Assembly: GCA_038210595.1 (NCBI GenBank)
Contig: JBBQWN010000013.1
Coordinates: forward strand, 1 to 64,000
DNA: 64,000 nucleotides
Reading direction: 5' to 3'
From: Glacieibacterium sp038210595
GTDB taxonomy: Bacteria; Pseudomonadota; Alphaproteobacteria; Sphingomonadales; Sphingomonadaceae
Positions 42,308 to 51,683 of the stretch are shown piece after piece. The position numbers were made by a program, and so were the translations under genes. Every line of letters starts with the position of its first letter. The first letter of the stretch is position 1. The notes beneath the pieces are model-generated. The model did not search any database and had not been told where the DNA came from. It saw only the letters and a list, made by a program, of their open reading frames with translations.

Positions 42308-45300
42308 ATATCGTCGGCGGCATCGTCGCGCGGCCGGTGGCAACTATCCTGCTGACGCTGGCGATCGTGATTGCTGGCATGTTCGGCTACCGCCAGCTGC
42401 CGGTGGCCGCCCTGCCCCAGGTCGACCTGCCGACCATCCAGGTGTCGGCGCAACTGCCCGGCGCCAATCCCGCAACCATGGCGGCGGCGGTCGCGACGCC
42501 GATCGAACGGCAGATGTCGACGATCGCCGGCATCGACCAGATCACCTCGCTAAGCTCCACCGGCTCGACCCAGATTACCATCCAGTTCGCGCTTGACCGC
42601 GATATCGATGCGGCCGCACTCGATGTGCAGGCGGCGATCTCGGCGGTGCAGCGCCGCCTGCCGCCGGAGATGCAGGACCCGCCATCGTTCCAGAAGGTCA
42701 ATCCGGCCGACCAGCCGGTGCTGATCATCGCGGCGCGCGACAAGGCGCATTCGCTCAGCGATCTGCAGCGCATCCTCGACACCACGATCGTACCGCGCAT
42801 CTCGACGCTGCCCGGCGTCAGCACGGTGCAGACCTATGGTTCAAAGAAGTTTGCTGTTCGTATCCAGTTCGACCCGCAGAAGCTCGCCACCCGCGGCCTG
42901 ACGCCCGAGGACCTGCGCAGCGCGGTCGCTGCCGCCAACAGCAATTCCGCGGTCGGCCTGATTGCCAACGGCACGCGCAGCTATGTTCTCGATGCAACCG
43001 GTAATTTGAAAACGGCGGCCGAATTCCAAGACATCGTCATTAGCCAGAAGGGCGGCGTGCCGGTCCGGGTCGGCGATGTCGCCACCGCCATCGACAGCTA
43101 TGAGAACCTGCGGAGCCTGGCCAAGTTCAACGGCGAACCGGCGATCATGGTCGCCGCCACCCGCCAGCCCGGGGCCAACGTCGTGGCGCTGGTCGACCGC
43201 ATCGTGGCGATGCTGCCGGAACTGCGCGCCGCTTTGCCGGCGACGGCGACGCTCGATATTCATGTCGACCGATCCCAATCCATCCGGCACTCGGTCGCGG
43301 ACGCGCAGTACACGCTGATCGGCACGGCGCTGCTCGTCATCCTGGTGATTTATCTGGTGCTGGGCGACCTGCGCGCGACGCTGATCCCAGCGCTGGTGCT
43401 GCCGGTCGCCGCCATCGGCACGTTCGCGGGCATGTTCGCGTTTGGCTACAGCCTGGACAATCTCAGCCTGCTGGCGCTGACGCTGGCGACCGGTTTCGTC
43501 GTCGACGATGCCATCGTCGTCCTGGAGAATATCGTCCGTCACATCGAGAAGGGCCAGCGGCCACGCGATGCCGCGGTCACCGCGACCAAGGAAATCGCCT
43601 TCACGGTAGTGTCGATTTCGGTCAGCCTGGTCGCCGTGTTCATCCCGCTGCTCTTCATGGGCGGGGTCGTCGGCCGGCTGTTCCACGAATTCGCAGTCAC
43701 CATGACCATCGCCATCGCAGTGTCGGCCGTGCTGTCGCTGACGCTGATCCCGATGGTCGCGGCACGCGCGCTGAAGTCCGGCCATGAAGAACCCGGCCGG
43801 GTTGCGCGGGCCACCACCCGCGCGTTCGGCAAGCTGCAGAACGCCTATGTCCGCGCGCTCGACTGGACGTTGCTGCGCAGCCGCGCGGTCATCGTGCTGA
43901 CCGTCGTTTCGCTCGGTGTCGCAGTGTGGGGCTTCGGTGCGGTGCCCAAGGGCTTTTTCCCGACCGAAGACACGGGCTTCCTGTTCATCGGTACCGAGGT
44001 CGCGCCCGACGCCGCCTATACGACGCTGCAGGCCAAGCAGGACCAGATCGCCGAGATCGTCCGCAAGGATCCCGCGGTCGTCCGCGTCGCCGCGTTCACC
44101 GGCACCGGCGCAGGCGGGCGGATGTTCGCGATCCTCAAGCCCCGCAACGAACGCGAGTCCGCCGAGGTCATCCAGGGTCGGCTGCGTAAGAAACTGTCGG
44201 GCATCCCCGGCGCGTCGGCGTTCCCCAACATTCCGCAGAACCTGACACTGGGCGGCCGCCAGTCGTCGTCGAACTACCAGTACACGATCGCCTCAGTCGA
44301 CAAGGACGTGCTGTACGACTTCGCGCCGCAGTTCGAGGCGAAGCTGCGCGCCACGCCGGGCTTTGAGGATGTTACTTCCGACTACACGCTCGGCAGCCGC
44401 CAGGCCCGCGTCGTCATCGACCGCGACGCCGCCAGCCGCCTCGGCGTTCCGGTGCAGGCGATCCGGACGACACTCTACAACGCCTTCGGCAATGCTCAGG
44501 TGTCGACGATCTACACCGACGTCGACAGCTATCAGGTGATTCTGGAAATCCGCCCAGACCTGCAGCTGACACCCGACAGCATCGGGCTGCTGTATGTGCG
44601 CGGCGCCGACGGCACGACGATCCCGCTATCGGCAGTGACCAAGACCGTGATCGAGGGCGCGCCGCTGTCTATCAGCCACCAGTCGCAGCTGCCCGCCGTC
44701 ACCATCGCCTTGAACCTCGCAAAGGGCGTCGCGCTGAGCCAGGCCAAGACGCTGATTGAGCAGGTCCAGACCGATCTGGCGATGCCCGCCGGCATCACCG
44801 GATCGTTTCAGGGCAACGCGCAGGCGTTTGAGGCGTCGACCGCGTCGATGCCCATCCTTTTCCTCGCAGCGATCCTGGTCATCTACATCGTTCTGGGCGT
44901 GCTCTACGAGAGCTTCCGCCACCCGGTTACCATCCTGTCGGGACTGCCGGCGGCGGGCATCGGCGCGGTCGCCTTTCTGGCGATGTTCGGGCTGCCTCTC
45001 GACGTCATCGGCATCATCGGCGTCGTCATGCTAATCGGCATCGTCAAGAAGAACGCCATCATGATGATCGACTTCGCGTTGTCGGGGCAGCGCGAACAAG
45101 GCTGGACCCCGGCCCACGCCATCCGCGAGGCGTGCATCAAGCGCTTCCGCCCGATCATGATGACGACGTTCGCCGCCATCGCCGCCGCCCTGCCACTGGC
45201 GCTGGGCCTCGGCGCCGGGGCAGAGCTGCGCCAGCCGCTCGGCATCGCGGTGATGGGCGGCCTGCTGGTCAGCCAGGTGCTGACCCTGTTCATCACGCCG

Positions 45301-45399
45301 GTCGTCTACCTCGGCATCGAGAGCCTGGGCCGCCGGCGGATACGCGCGACACCGCACGCCGTTGCCGGACCCGAGCCTGCACGCCTGGCGGCGGAATAG
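42304..45399 (+). CDS. Efflux RND transporter permease (MdtB/MdtC-like)
   Basis: A 1031-residue pump. The start MNIVGGIVARPVATILLTLAI is at ATG 42304 inside the adaptor stop. The proton-relay acids are in ATGFVVDDAIVVLENIVRH, and the second half contains LIGIVKKNAIMMIDFAL. It is of the HAE1 class that includes the heteromeric MdtB/MdtC pair, but only one permease is present here. No outer-membrane factor adjoins. A 23-base stem-loop follows 19 bases after the stop. Confidence 0.95.
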   Translation: MNIVGGIVARPVATILLTLAIVIAGMFGYRQLPVAALPQVDLPTIQVSAQLPGANPATMAAAVATPIERQMSTIAGIDQITSLSSTGSTQITIQFALDRDIDAAALDVQAAISAVQRRLPPEMQDPPSFQKVNPADQPVLIIAARDKAHSLSDLQRILDTTIVPRISTLPGVSTVQTYGSKKFAVRIQFDPQKLATRGLTPEDLRSAVAAANSNSAVGLIANGTRSYVLDATGNLKTAAEFQDIVISQKGGVPVRVGDVATAIDSYENLRSLAKFNGEPAIMVAATRQPGANVVALVDRIVAMLPELRAALPATATLDIHVDRSQSIRHSVADAQYTLIGTALLVILVIYLVLGDLRATLIPALVLPVAAIGTFAGMFAFGYSLDNLSLLALTLATGFVVDDAIVVLENIVRHIEKGQRPRDAAVTATKEIAFTVVSISVSLVAVFIPLLFMGGVVGRLFHEFAVTMTIAIAVSAVLSLTLIPMVAARALKSGHEEPGRVARATTRAFGKLQNAYVRALDWTLLRSRAVIVLTVVSLGVAVWGFGAVPKGFFPTEDTGFLFIGTEVAPDAAYTTLQAKQDQIAEIVRKDPAVVRVAAFTGTGAGGRMFAILKPRNERESAEVIQGRLRKKLSGIPGASAFPNIPQNLTLGGRQSSSNYQYTIASVDKDVLYDFAPQFEAKLRATPGFEDVTSDYTLGSRQARVVIDRDAASRLGVPVQAIRTTLYNAFGNAQVSTIYTDVDSYQVILEIRPDLQLTPDSIGLLYVRGADGTTIPLSAVTKTVIEGAPLSISHQSQLPAVTIALNLAKGVALSQAKTLIEQVQTDLAMPAGITGSFQGNAQAFEASTASMPILFLAAILVIYIVLGVLYESFRHPVTILSGLPAAGIGAVAFLAMFGLPLDVIGIIGVVMLIGIVKKNAIMMIDFALSGQREQGWTPAHAIREACIKRFRPIMMTTFAAIAAALPLALGLGAGAELRQPLGIAVMGGLLVSQVLTLFITPVVYLGIESLGRRRIRATPHAVAGPEPARLAAE

Positions 45400-45418
45400 T
45401 CGCTCGCTTGCTCCGCTC

Positions 45419-45441
45419 CGGCGGCTTCGCTAGAGCCGCCG
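45419..45441 (+). terminator. Stem-loop after the second RND operon
   Basis: An 8-bp perfect stem (CGGCGGCT / AGCCGCCG) with a 7-base loop lies between the permease stop and the small gene at 45466. No T-tract follows, so termination may be partial. Confidence 0.5.
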
Positions 45442-45465
45442 CCTGTCACGAACCCCGAGGCTCCC

Positions 45466-45672
45466 ATGTCCGATACCATCACACTGACCCTGACCGAGGA
45501 CGAAGCCGAGATCGTGCTGTCGGCGCTCGAGGATGACCGCGAGGGCTATGTCGACGCCGCCCGCGAGGCGTTTGCCGAAGGCGACAAGGTCAACGGCACG
45601 ACCTTCGGCGAGGCCGCCGACCGCATCCAGCTCGTGCTCGTCCGCCTGAAGGCGATGATGCCGAACCTGTGA
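45466..45672 (+). CDS. Small acidic hypothetical protein
   Basis: A 68-residue, strongly acidic protein (TLTEDEAEIVLSALEDDREG) with no membrane segment or signal peptide, probably a helical bundle. It has no recognised family. The stop overlaps the GTG of the CoA-transferase gene by 4 bases (GTGA), so the two genes are coupled and most likely lie on one transcript running through the C13 peptidase gene. Confidence 0.7.
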   Translation: MSDTITLTLTEDEAEIVLSALEDDREGYVDAAREAFAEGDKVNGTTFGEAADRIQLVLVRLKAMMPNL

Positions 45673-46892
45673 GCGGGCCGCTGCCTCCCGCCCGCGGCGG
45701 CGGGCCACTGCCACTTGCCGGCATCAAGGTTCTCGATCTCGGTTCGGTGGTGTTCGGGCCCTATGCCGGACAGTGGCTCGCCGACCTCGGTGCCGACGTC
45801 GTCAAGGTGGAGGCTCCGGGCGGCTGCACGACGCGCCACACCGGCCCCAGCCACGAACCCGGCATGTCGGCGGTGTTCCTGGGCGTCAACCGTTCGAAAC
45901 GCTCGATCGTCCTTGATCTCGGCGATCCATCGGCGCGCGATGCCCTGCTCCGCCTCGTCGACGGCGCGGACGTGCTGCTCCATTCTATCCGGCCGCAGAA
46001 GCTGGCCAAGCTCGGGCTCGATCCGGACACGCTGCTGGCGCGCAATCCGCGGCTGGTGTTCGCCGGGCTGCACGGTTTCGCCGACGGCGGGCCTTACGCC
46101 GGCAACCCGGCCTATGACGACGTCATCCAGGGCATGACCGGCATCCCCGACCTGATGGCGCGCCAGGGCGGCCAGCCGCGCTATTACCCCGCCATCGCCG
46201 CCGACAAGGTGAGCGGGCTGACTGCCGCCATCGCCATCCTAGCCGCGCTGGTACGCCGTGAGCGCACCGGCAAGGGCGGCTTTGTGGAGGTGCCGATGTT
46301 CGAGAGCGTCGTCGCCTTCAACCTAGTCGAGCATCTCTACGGCGAGCAGTTCGTGCCGGCGCGCGGCGGTATGGGCTATCCCCGCGCAATGGCGGCGTGG
46401 CGGCGGCCGCTGCCGACCAGCGACGGCCATATCTGCACCATGCCCTACACCGACGCGCACTGGCGGGCCTTCTTTACCGAGGTCGGCCGGCCCGACCTCG
46501 CCGCCGATCCGCGCTTCGTCGATGTCGGGGTACGGACCATCAACATCGCCGCGCTGTACGCGCTGGCGGGTGAGTTCATCGCGACGCGCGGCACAGCCGA
46601 CTGGGTGGCGACGCTCGGCCGCCTGCAGATCCCCGCTGCACCGATGGCGACGCTGGAAGATCTGCTCAGCGACCCGCAGCTGGCGGCGAGCAGTTTTTTC
46701 GAGGAGCTGACCGACCCCGCCGGCACCCTGCGCTACCCCGGCGTGCCGGTCCGCTTCGACGGCGTGCGCCCACCGATGGCCTATCCGCCGCGGCTGGGCG
46801 AACATACCCGCGCCGTGCTGGCGGAGGCCGGGTTCGACGACGGCGACATCGACGCGCTGATCGCCAGCCGGGCGGCGCGGGAACAGGCGTGA
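45669..46892 (+). CDS. CaiB/BaiF CoA-transferase family III protein
   Basis: A 407-residue class III CoA-transferase. The N-terminus PLAGIKVLDLGSVVFGPYAGQWLADLGADVVKVE is diagnostic, and the catalytic aspartate lies in YDDVIQGMTG. Family members move CoA between carboxylic acids by covalent aspartyl intermediates. The acceptor and donor cannot be inferred. It starts at GTG 45669 inside the stop of the small acidic protein and overlaps the C13 peptidase start by 4 bases (GTGA), forming a coupled three-gene unit. Confidence 0.9.
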   Translation: MSGPLPPARGGGPLPLAGIKVLDLGSVVFGPYAGQWLADLGADVVKVEAPGGCTTRHTGPSHEPGMSAVFLGVNRSKRSIVLDLGDPSARDALLRLVDGADVLLHSIRPQKLAKLGLDPDTLLARNPRLVFAGLHGFADGGPYAGNPAYDDVIQGMTGIPDLMARQGGQPRYYPAIAADKVSGLTAAIAILAALVRRERTGKGGFVEVPMFESVVAFNLVEHLYGEQFVPARGGMGYPRAMAAWRRPLPTSDGHICTMPYTDAHWRAFFTEVGRPDLAADPRFVDVGVRTINIAALYALAGEFIATRGTADWVATLGRLQIPAAPMATLEDLLSDPQLAASSFFEELTDPAGTLRYPGVPVRFDGVRPPMAYPPRLGEHTRAVLAEAGFDDGDIDALIASRAAREQA

Positions 46893-47791
46893 AGCCGGGC
46901 CTGCCAACGGCCTTCCTGCTTATACTGGCGACCGCCGGCACGGCCCTCATCGCGGGCCAACTCCTGCCGCTCGGTCCCGCGTTCGCGGCGAGGCCGCAAG
47001 CGGTGCCGGAGCCCGTGCAAGATGACGACGCGAAAGCCTATGCGCGCTTCCGCGGCCTGGCGCTCGCGGACGCCGTCGCCGCCCAACCCAGCCGCATCGC
47101 GCGCGCGTTCGCCGCCCTGCCGGCACATGGCTCGGCGCCTGAGACCTTCGTGCTGGCGGTCGGCGGCAGCGGCTTTCAGGAAATATTTGACCGCGAAGCC
47201 CGGCGGGCGGCAGCGATCCTGACGACCCGCACCACAGGGCCCTCGGTCGTGCTCAGCAACACACCCGGACAGGTCGAACGCGGCCTGCTCGCCTCGCCCG
47301 CGACGGTGGCGCTGGCGACCGCGGCAATCGGCCGGCGCGAGCGGCCGCAGGACGTGCTGATCGTCTACTTGGCCTCGCACGGCGGCGATGATGCCACGAT
47401 CGAGATGGCCGCTCCGCGGCTGGATTTCGCGCCGTTATCAGCGGGCGCGCTGGCCCGCGACCTTGCCCGGGCTGGCCTCAAGCGTCGGATTATCATCGTG
47501 TCCGCCTGCTACGGCGCGACCTGGATCAAGTCGCTCGCCAGCCCGTCGACGATCATGATCACCGCGGCCGCCGTCGATCGCACTTCGTTCGGCTGCGACG
47601 ACAGCCGCGAACTCACCGTCTTCGGCAAGGCGATCCTGGGTGAGCTCGCCAACCGCGACCAGAGCCTCGCCCAGGCCTTCGCCCGGGCCAAGCGGCGCAT
47701 CGCCACCGAAGAACGCGCCGAGGGTGAGACGCCGTCGCTGCCGCAGGCGTGGGTCGGTCGCGACATGGTCGGGGCGTGGACGCGGCCCTGA
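46889..47791 (+). CDS. C13 family (legumain-like) cysteine peptidase, exported
   Basis: A 300-residue protein with an N-terminal signal or anchor (about residues 7-31) and a caspase/legumain-like core. The catalytic dyad is H164 (IVYLASHGGDD) and C207 (IIVSACYGATW), in the spacing of clan CD peptidases. The GTG start overlaps the CoA-transferase stop. C13 peptidases generally cleave after Asn or Asp. The function of bacterial exported members is little studied. Confidence 0.88.
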   Translation: MKPGLPTAFLLILATAGTALIAGQLLPLGPAFAARPQAVPEPVQDDDAKAYARFRGLALADAVAAQPSRIARAFAALPAHGSAPETFVLAVGGSGFQEIFDREARRAAAILTTRTTGPSVVLSNTPGQVERGLLASPATVALATAAIGRRERPQDVLIVYLASHGGDDATIEMAAPRLDFAPLSAGALARDLARAGLKRRIIIVSACYGATWIKSLASPSTIMITAAAVDRTSFGCDDSRELTVFGKAILGELANRDQSLAQAFARAKRRIATEERAEGETPSLPQAWVGRDMVGAWTRP

Positions 47792-47859
47792 CCACCGAAG
47801 GCGGGTTAAAGTCCGGCGTCGTTTCGGCTATAGGTGTCCGTGGGGCCGGGGAGACGACG

Positions 47860-48621
47860 ATGGCAAGTATCGCTGCGGCCAGCCCTAAAGCTCGCGTCGA
47901 GCGGAGCCGTTTTTATGTATGGCTGACCGGCGTGATGGTGCTGGTCGCGTTCGGCGGTTTCACGCCGACCTTCTGGTCGCCGATGGCGCGGGGGACCAGC
48001 GTCGGCCCGCCGGTCCTCTATGTTCACGGCCTGCTGTTTTCGGCCTGGGTATTGTTTCTTTTCGCTCAGGCGGCGCTGGTCGCGAGCGGGCGCACGTTGC
48101 GGCACAAGGACTGGGGCCTGGCCGGCGTCGCGCTGGCAAGCGCGATGGCGTTCTCGGTGCCACTGGTCGTGCTCACGCAGCTTGCCGATGCCGAGGCGGC
48201 GGGCTTCGCCGATCAGGCGCGGCGCTTCGCCATCGTGCCGTTGCTCGCCCTGCCGCTTTGGGGCGGCCTGCTTGTGCTTGCCTTCGCCAATGTCCGCCGG
48301 CCTGAGGTGCACAAACGGCTGATCATCCTTGCGACGATCAGCATGCTGCAGGCCGCGGTGGCGCGCTTCTTCCTGCTCGCGATCGGTGGCCCGCCGGGCG
48401 GACCGCCGCCCGCGGTCGTGTTCACCCTGCCCGCCGCACTGGTCGTCGACCTGCTGCTGGTCGCAGCGATGACCTATGACTGGCGCACCCGCGGCCGCCC
48501 GCACCCCGTCTATATCGCGGGTGGCGCGCTTGTTGTCGCCAAGCAGCTGATCATCGTGCCGCTCTCCATGACTTCGCAATGGATCGCCGCCGTCCAGCAA
48601 TTCGAGCAGCTACGCGGCTAG
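47860..48621 (+). CDS. Multi-pass membrane protein of unknown function
   Basis: A 253-residue protein with about seven hydrophobic segments, for example LTGVMVLVAFGGFTP and LYVHGLLFSAWVLFLFAQ. The conserved histidines in VHG, LRHKDW and VHKR, and the tyrosine/asparagine pattern, recall small heme- or cofactor-binding membrane proteins, but this is only a guess. The start ATG 47860 follows GGGGAGACGACG; a longer frame overlaps the C13 gene. The 3' end overlaps the convergent winged-helix gene by 12 bases. Confidence 0.75.
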   Translation: MASIAAASPKARVERSRFYVWLTGVMVLVAFGGFTPTFWSPMARGTSVGPPVLYVHGLLFSAWVLFLFAQAALVASGRTLRHKDWGLAGVALASAMAFSVPLVVLTQLADAEAAGFADQARRFAIVPLLALPLWGGLLVLAFANVRRPEVHKRLIILATISMLQAAVARFFLLAIGGPPGGPPPAVVFTLPAALVVDLLLVAAMTYDWRTRGRPHPVYIAGGALVVAKQLIIVPLSMTSQWIAAVQQFEQLRG

Positions 48622-49149
48622 CACGTCGGCCAGCGGCAAGGCGGCGGGCGTCAGGCGATAGCAGGTCGCGGGCGGCCGCTGTTCGGTCAGGACCTCACGC
48701 TCGATCAGCCCGGCATCGGTGAGGGCCGCCAGCGCCAGCGCCAGCGCGCGGTCGGTCGCGCCCAGCGTCCGGCGCAGCACCCCGAACCCGGCCGGCGTCA
48801 CGAGCGCGACGAGAACGGGCAGGCTCCAGCGGTCGCGCAACACGGCCGAGAACCCCAGCCGTCCTGTCGCCGGCATCAGCCGCGCCGCTCGCGCTGCCCA
48901 TACGCGCCCGGCCGGGGTCAGCGCCAGTTCGGCTTGCAGCGGATGGCGCGGCGGCGGCACCCGCGTCAGCAGGCCGAGCGCGATCAGATGATCGAGCGCC
49001 TCGGCAACGCCGCCCCGGCTCGCACCCAGCGCCGCTGCCAGCACCGGCACGCGCGCCACGGCCCCGCCCGCCACCGCCGCCAGCACCGCGACCGCCCAGC
49101 GCCGCCGCGTCAGCGCCAGCAGCTCGGGTAGCAGGGCCAGGCTTGCCAT
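48610..49149 (-). CDS. Tandem winged-helix regulator (two HxlR-like modules)
   Basis: A 179-residue protein made of two similar halves. Each has a tryptophan-containing first helix (RRRWAVAVLAAV; LRDRWSLPVLVAL), a helix pair, then a GLL/GLI wing segment (LDHLIALGLLTRV; LAALTDAGLIERE). The second half ends in RPPATCYRLTPAA, the HxlR signature PPatxYxLT. A single chain may thus act as a built-in dimer. It is divergent from the VOC gene across 46 AT-rich bases and probably controls it. Confidence 0.75.
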   Translation of the reverse strand: MASLALLPELLALTRRRWAVAVLAAVAGGAVARVPVLAAALGASRGGVAEALDHLIALGLLTRVPPPRHPLQAELALTPAGRVWAARAARLMPATGRLGFSAVLRDRWSLPVLVALVTPAGFGVLRRTLGATDRALALALAALTDAGLIEREVLTEQRPPATCYRLTPAALPLADVLAA

Positions 49150-49195
49150 ATTTTATAGTTAGTATATTTATTGCGACGACTCAATCGGGAGAGGC

Positions 49196-49564
49196 ATGAT
49201 GATCGACTTCGACGGCACCGTGACCTTTGCAATGAGCGTCGCCGACCGCGCCCGCAGCGCGGCGTGGTACGAACGCCACCTCGGCTTCACCAAGGCCTTC
49301 GACGCCGAAGCGACCGGCTGGACCGAGATGAACACGCCCATCGCCGGTGTGACGATGGGTTTCGGCGACGCGATGCAGACCGATGCCGGCAACGCGATGC
49401 CAGTGTTCGGCGTCCGCAGCCTGGAGGCCGCGCGCACCACGCTGGAGGCCGGCGGCGTCACCTTTACCAGCGACACCGTCGAACATCCCGGGATGGTCCG
49501 GTTGGCGACCTTCGCCGACCCCGACGGCAATCTGCTGATGCTGGCGGAGAACCTTGCCGCCTAG
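49196..49564 (+). CDS. VOC family protein (glyoxalase/bleomycin-resistance fold)
   Basis: A 122-residue single-domain VOC protein with the beta-alpha-beta pattern VTFAMSVADRARSAAWYERHLGF, a middle strand GFGDAM, and the C-terminal LATFADPDGNLLMLAE. The DPDGN motif supplies the metal-binding glutamate-region strand. VOC proteins span glyoxalases, dioxygenases and resistance proteins, so no activity is named. Transcription from the AT-rich divergent gap may be under the tandem winged-helix regulator. Its TAG stop shares CTAG with the convergent SnoaL-like gene. Confidence 0.88.
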   Translation: MMIDFDGTVTFAMSVADRARSAAWYERHLGFTKAFDAEATGWTEMNTPIAGVTMGFGDAMQTDAGNAMPVFGVRSLEAARTTLEAGGVTFTSDTVEHPGMVRLATFADPDGNLLMLAENLAA

Positions 49565-49923
49565 CCCATCAACGGAAAGAACTTTTCTTCCGCGATCTTG
49601 CCGTCCTTGATGGTGTACAGCGCCATCTCCTCCATGTGCATGGTCTGGCCGTTCTGCTTCATCATGACGTCCATGATCCAGCGGATCGCGATCTGGTCGC
49701 CGTTGACGTAGGGTCCGAAGGTTTCGAGGTTGGTGACGTCGTGGTTGGCGTCCCACCACTCGGTCTTGGCGCGGGCGGCGGCGATGCCTTCGATCCGCGC
49801 CATCGGACCGTCCATCGCCTCGATCGAGACGACGTTTTCGGCCCAGTATTTCTCGCCGATGCCGGCACTGTCGCCCGCTTTTGCCATGGCGACGAAATCG
49901 TTGGCGATGTCTTTGATCATCAT
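49561..49923 (-). CDS. SnoaL-like (NTF2 fold) protein
   Basis: A 120-residue protein of the SnoaL/NTF2-like cone fold: a first helix DIANDFVAMAKAGD, then EKYWAENVVSIEAMDG, and the closing strand TIKDGKIAEEKFFP. GGGGAG lies about 7 bases before ATG 49923 (next ATG 49920). Members include isomerases and many ligand-binding proteins of unknown role. It is convergent with the VOC gene and shares the CTAG stop at 49561-49564. Confidence 0.82.
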   Translation of the reverse strand: MMIKDIANDFVAMAKAGDSAGIGEKYWAENVVSIEAMDGPMARIEGIAAARAKTEWWDANHDVTNLETFGPYVNGDQIAIRWIMDVMMKQNGQTMHMEEMALYTIKDGKIAEEKFFPLMG

Positions 49924-50252
49924 TTCGATACTCCCCATCAGAGAGCTGGAACATAACATGAATATTGTTGCTTGGCGATGACACCGCCGGCGCCGTTCGG
50001 ATCGCCCTAAAGTGTCGCGCTCGGGTCAGCGTTTGCAAGCACCGCACAGGTTTTGTCCCGGCTCCTGCCTCGGCGGCAAAGCGTAGCGGGGCTTTCGGTG
50101 CGTCGCCGTACTGTAACGCAGGCGAACTAAGGCCGTCACGCGAGATCGTGATGCGGCTATTGTGAATTTAATATTTCTAGAGCGCTATCATATCGGGTTT
50201 GGAAACTATTAGTGCCTATCAGGCGATCATTCCAGTGGGCAGGAAATTTTGA
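49924..50252. other. Gene-free stretch upstream of the RTX gene
   Basis: About 330 bases between the start of the SnoaL-like gene and the RTX gene hold no convincing reading frame. The last 100 bases (50155-50252) are AT-rich for this genome, with GAATTTAATATTTC, and are the likely promoter of the RTX gene. A weak stem (around 50130-50160) was seen. An AGGAAA ribosome site lies at the RTX start. Confidence 0.6.
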
Positions 50253-51638
50253 ATGACCGAGGTGAACGTCTCGATTGCGGAGAACAATCTGTTCTTTGCC
50301 GATCTTCCTGCGCAACCGCAAAACCAATATCTCCTGCAAGGTCCCGATGCGGGGCTGTTTTCGATCTACCTGCTCGGCTTCAGCCTGCGCATCCTGATCA
50401 ACGCCGCGCCTGATTTCGAAAGCCCGCGCGATTTCGACGGAAATAATCGCTATGATTTCACGCTGACGACCCTGCTCAACGGCGACCCAGATACCGTCGT
50501 CGACAGCAATTATTTCGTCACCGTCACCGATCTGGCCAGCGAAGCCTCGACGACCAGCAACGACACGCTCGCCGGGACCGCCGGCAACGACATCCTGTAC
50601 GGCAATGGCGGCAACGACACGCTGTTCGGCAGCGCCACCGTGAATCCCGGCTTCGATTTCCTCATCGGCGGCACCGGCGACGACCTCTACATCATCGACA
50701 AGTTTACCTCGCTCACCCACACCAGGTTCGTCGAGCAGGCCGGCGAAGGCACGGACACGATCAACGGCTCGGTCAGTTTCACCCTTTCGGCGAACATCGA
50801 AAACGGCACCGCGACCGGCACATCGGCGGTCAAGATCACCGGCAACGACCTTGCGAATGTGCTCACCGGCAACAGCGGTGCCAATGTCCTCGATGGTGGC
50901 GGCGGTGCCGACCGGCTCGCCGGCGGCGCGGGCAACGACTCCTATGTGGTCGACAATGCCGGCGACGTCGTGATCGAGCTGCCCGGCGCGGGAACCGACA
51001 AGATTACCGCATCGATCAGCCTGACCTTGATCGACAATGTCGAAAATGGCGCGCTGTCGGGCGGCCAGAACCTCGATCTGACCGGCAACAGCGCTCGCAA
51101 CATTCTCACCGGCAACTCGGGCGACAATATTCTCGAGGGCCTGCTCGGCAACGACACACTGCGCGGTGGCCAGGGCAATGACACGCTGTACGGCGGCGAC
51201 GGCAACGATACGCTGGAAGGCGGCACCGGAGACGATGTGCTGAACGGCGGCAGCGGCAACGACAGCCTCAGCGGTGAAAATGGTGCCGACCGGCTGACCG
51301 GCGGCGCGGGGGCGGACCGGTTCAACTTCGGCCAGGCGGTGATCGACGAATACGGCGTGTTCGACGACGTCGTCACCGACTTCAGCCACGCCGAGGGCGA
51401 CAAGATCCGCCTGACCGGCATCGATGCCAACACGCTGCTTGCCGGCAACCAGAACTTCACCTTCATCGGCACGGCAGCATTCAGCGGTGTCGCCGGGCAA
51501 GTGCGGTTCGAGACCTTCACCGATGCCGGCGGCGCGTTCACACGGGTTTCGGGCGACGTCAACGGCGACGCCTTGCCCGATTTCGGCATCCTGCTCGCCA
51601 ATGCTCCGACGCTGGTTGCCGCCGATATTCTGGTGTGA
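50253..51638 (+). CDS. RTX-type calcium-binding secreted protein
   Basis: A 461-residue protein with no N-terminal signal peptide, as expected for type I secretion. Nonapeptide RTX repeats (GGxGNDTLxG) occur as a short block at about residues 112-130, a middle block near 220-230, and a long block at about 290-355 with GGQGNDTLYGGDGNDTLEGG. The linker NVENGAL/GNSARNILTG patterns are typical of the beta-solenoid type. The N-terminal 100 residues are unique and the last 100 residues probably hold the secretion signal. No T1SS genes adjoin. The large open frame on the other strand is an artefact. Confidence 0.92.
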   Translation: MTEVNVSIAENNLFFADLPAQPQNQYLLQGPDAGLFSIYLLGFSLRILINAAPDFESPRDFDGNNRYDFTLTTLLNGDPDTVVDSNYFVTVTDLASEASTTSNDTLAGTAGNDILYGNGGNDTLFGSATVNPGFDFLIGGTGDDLYIIDKFTSLTHTRFVEQAGEGTDTINGSVSFTLSANIENGTATGTSAVKITGNDLANVLTGNSGANVLDGGGGADRLAGGAGNDSYVVDNAGDVVIELPGAGTDKITASISLTLIDNVENGALSGGQNLDLTGNSARNILTGNSGDNILEGLLGNDTLRGGQGNDTLYGGDGNDTLEGGTGDDVLNGGSGNDSLSGENGADRLTGGAGADRFNFGQAVIDEYGVFDDVVTDFSHAEGDKIRLTGIDANTLLAGNQNFTFIGTAAFSGVAGQVRFETFTDAGGAFTRVSGDVNGDALPDFGILLANAPTLVAADILV

Positions 51639-51683
51639 CCGCCTGCGGTGACAGCGGCGGGCGGCTCGTCTAGACACCGCGCG

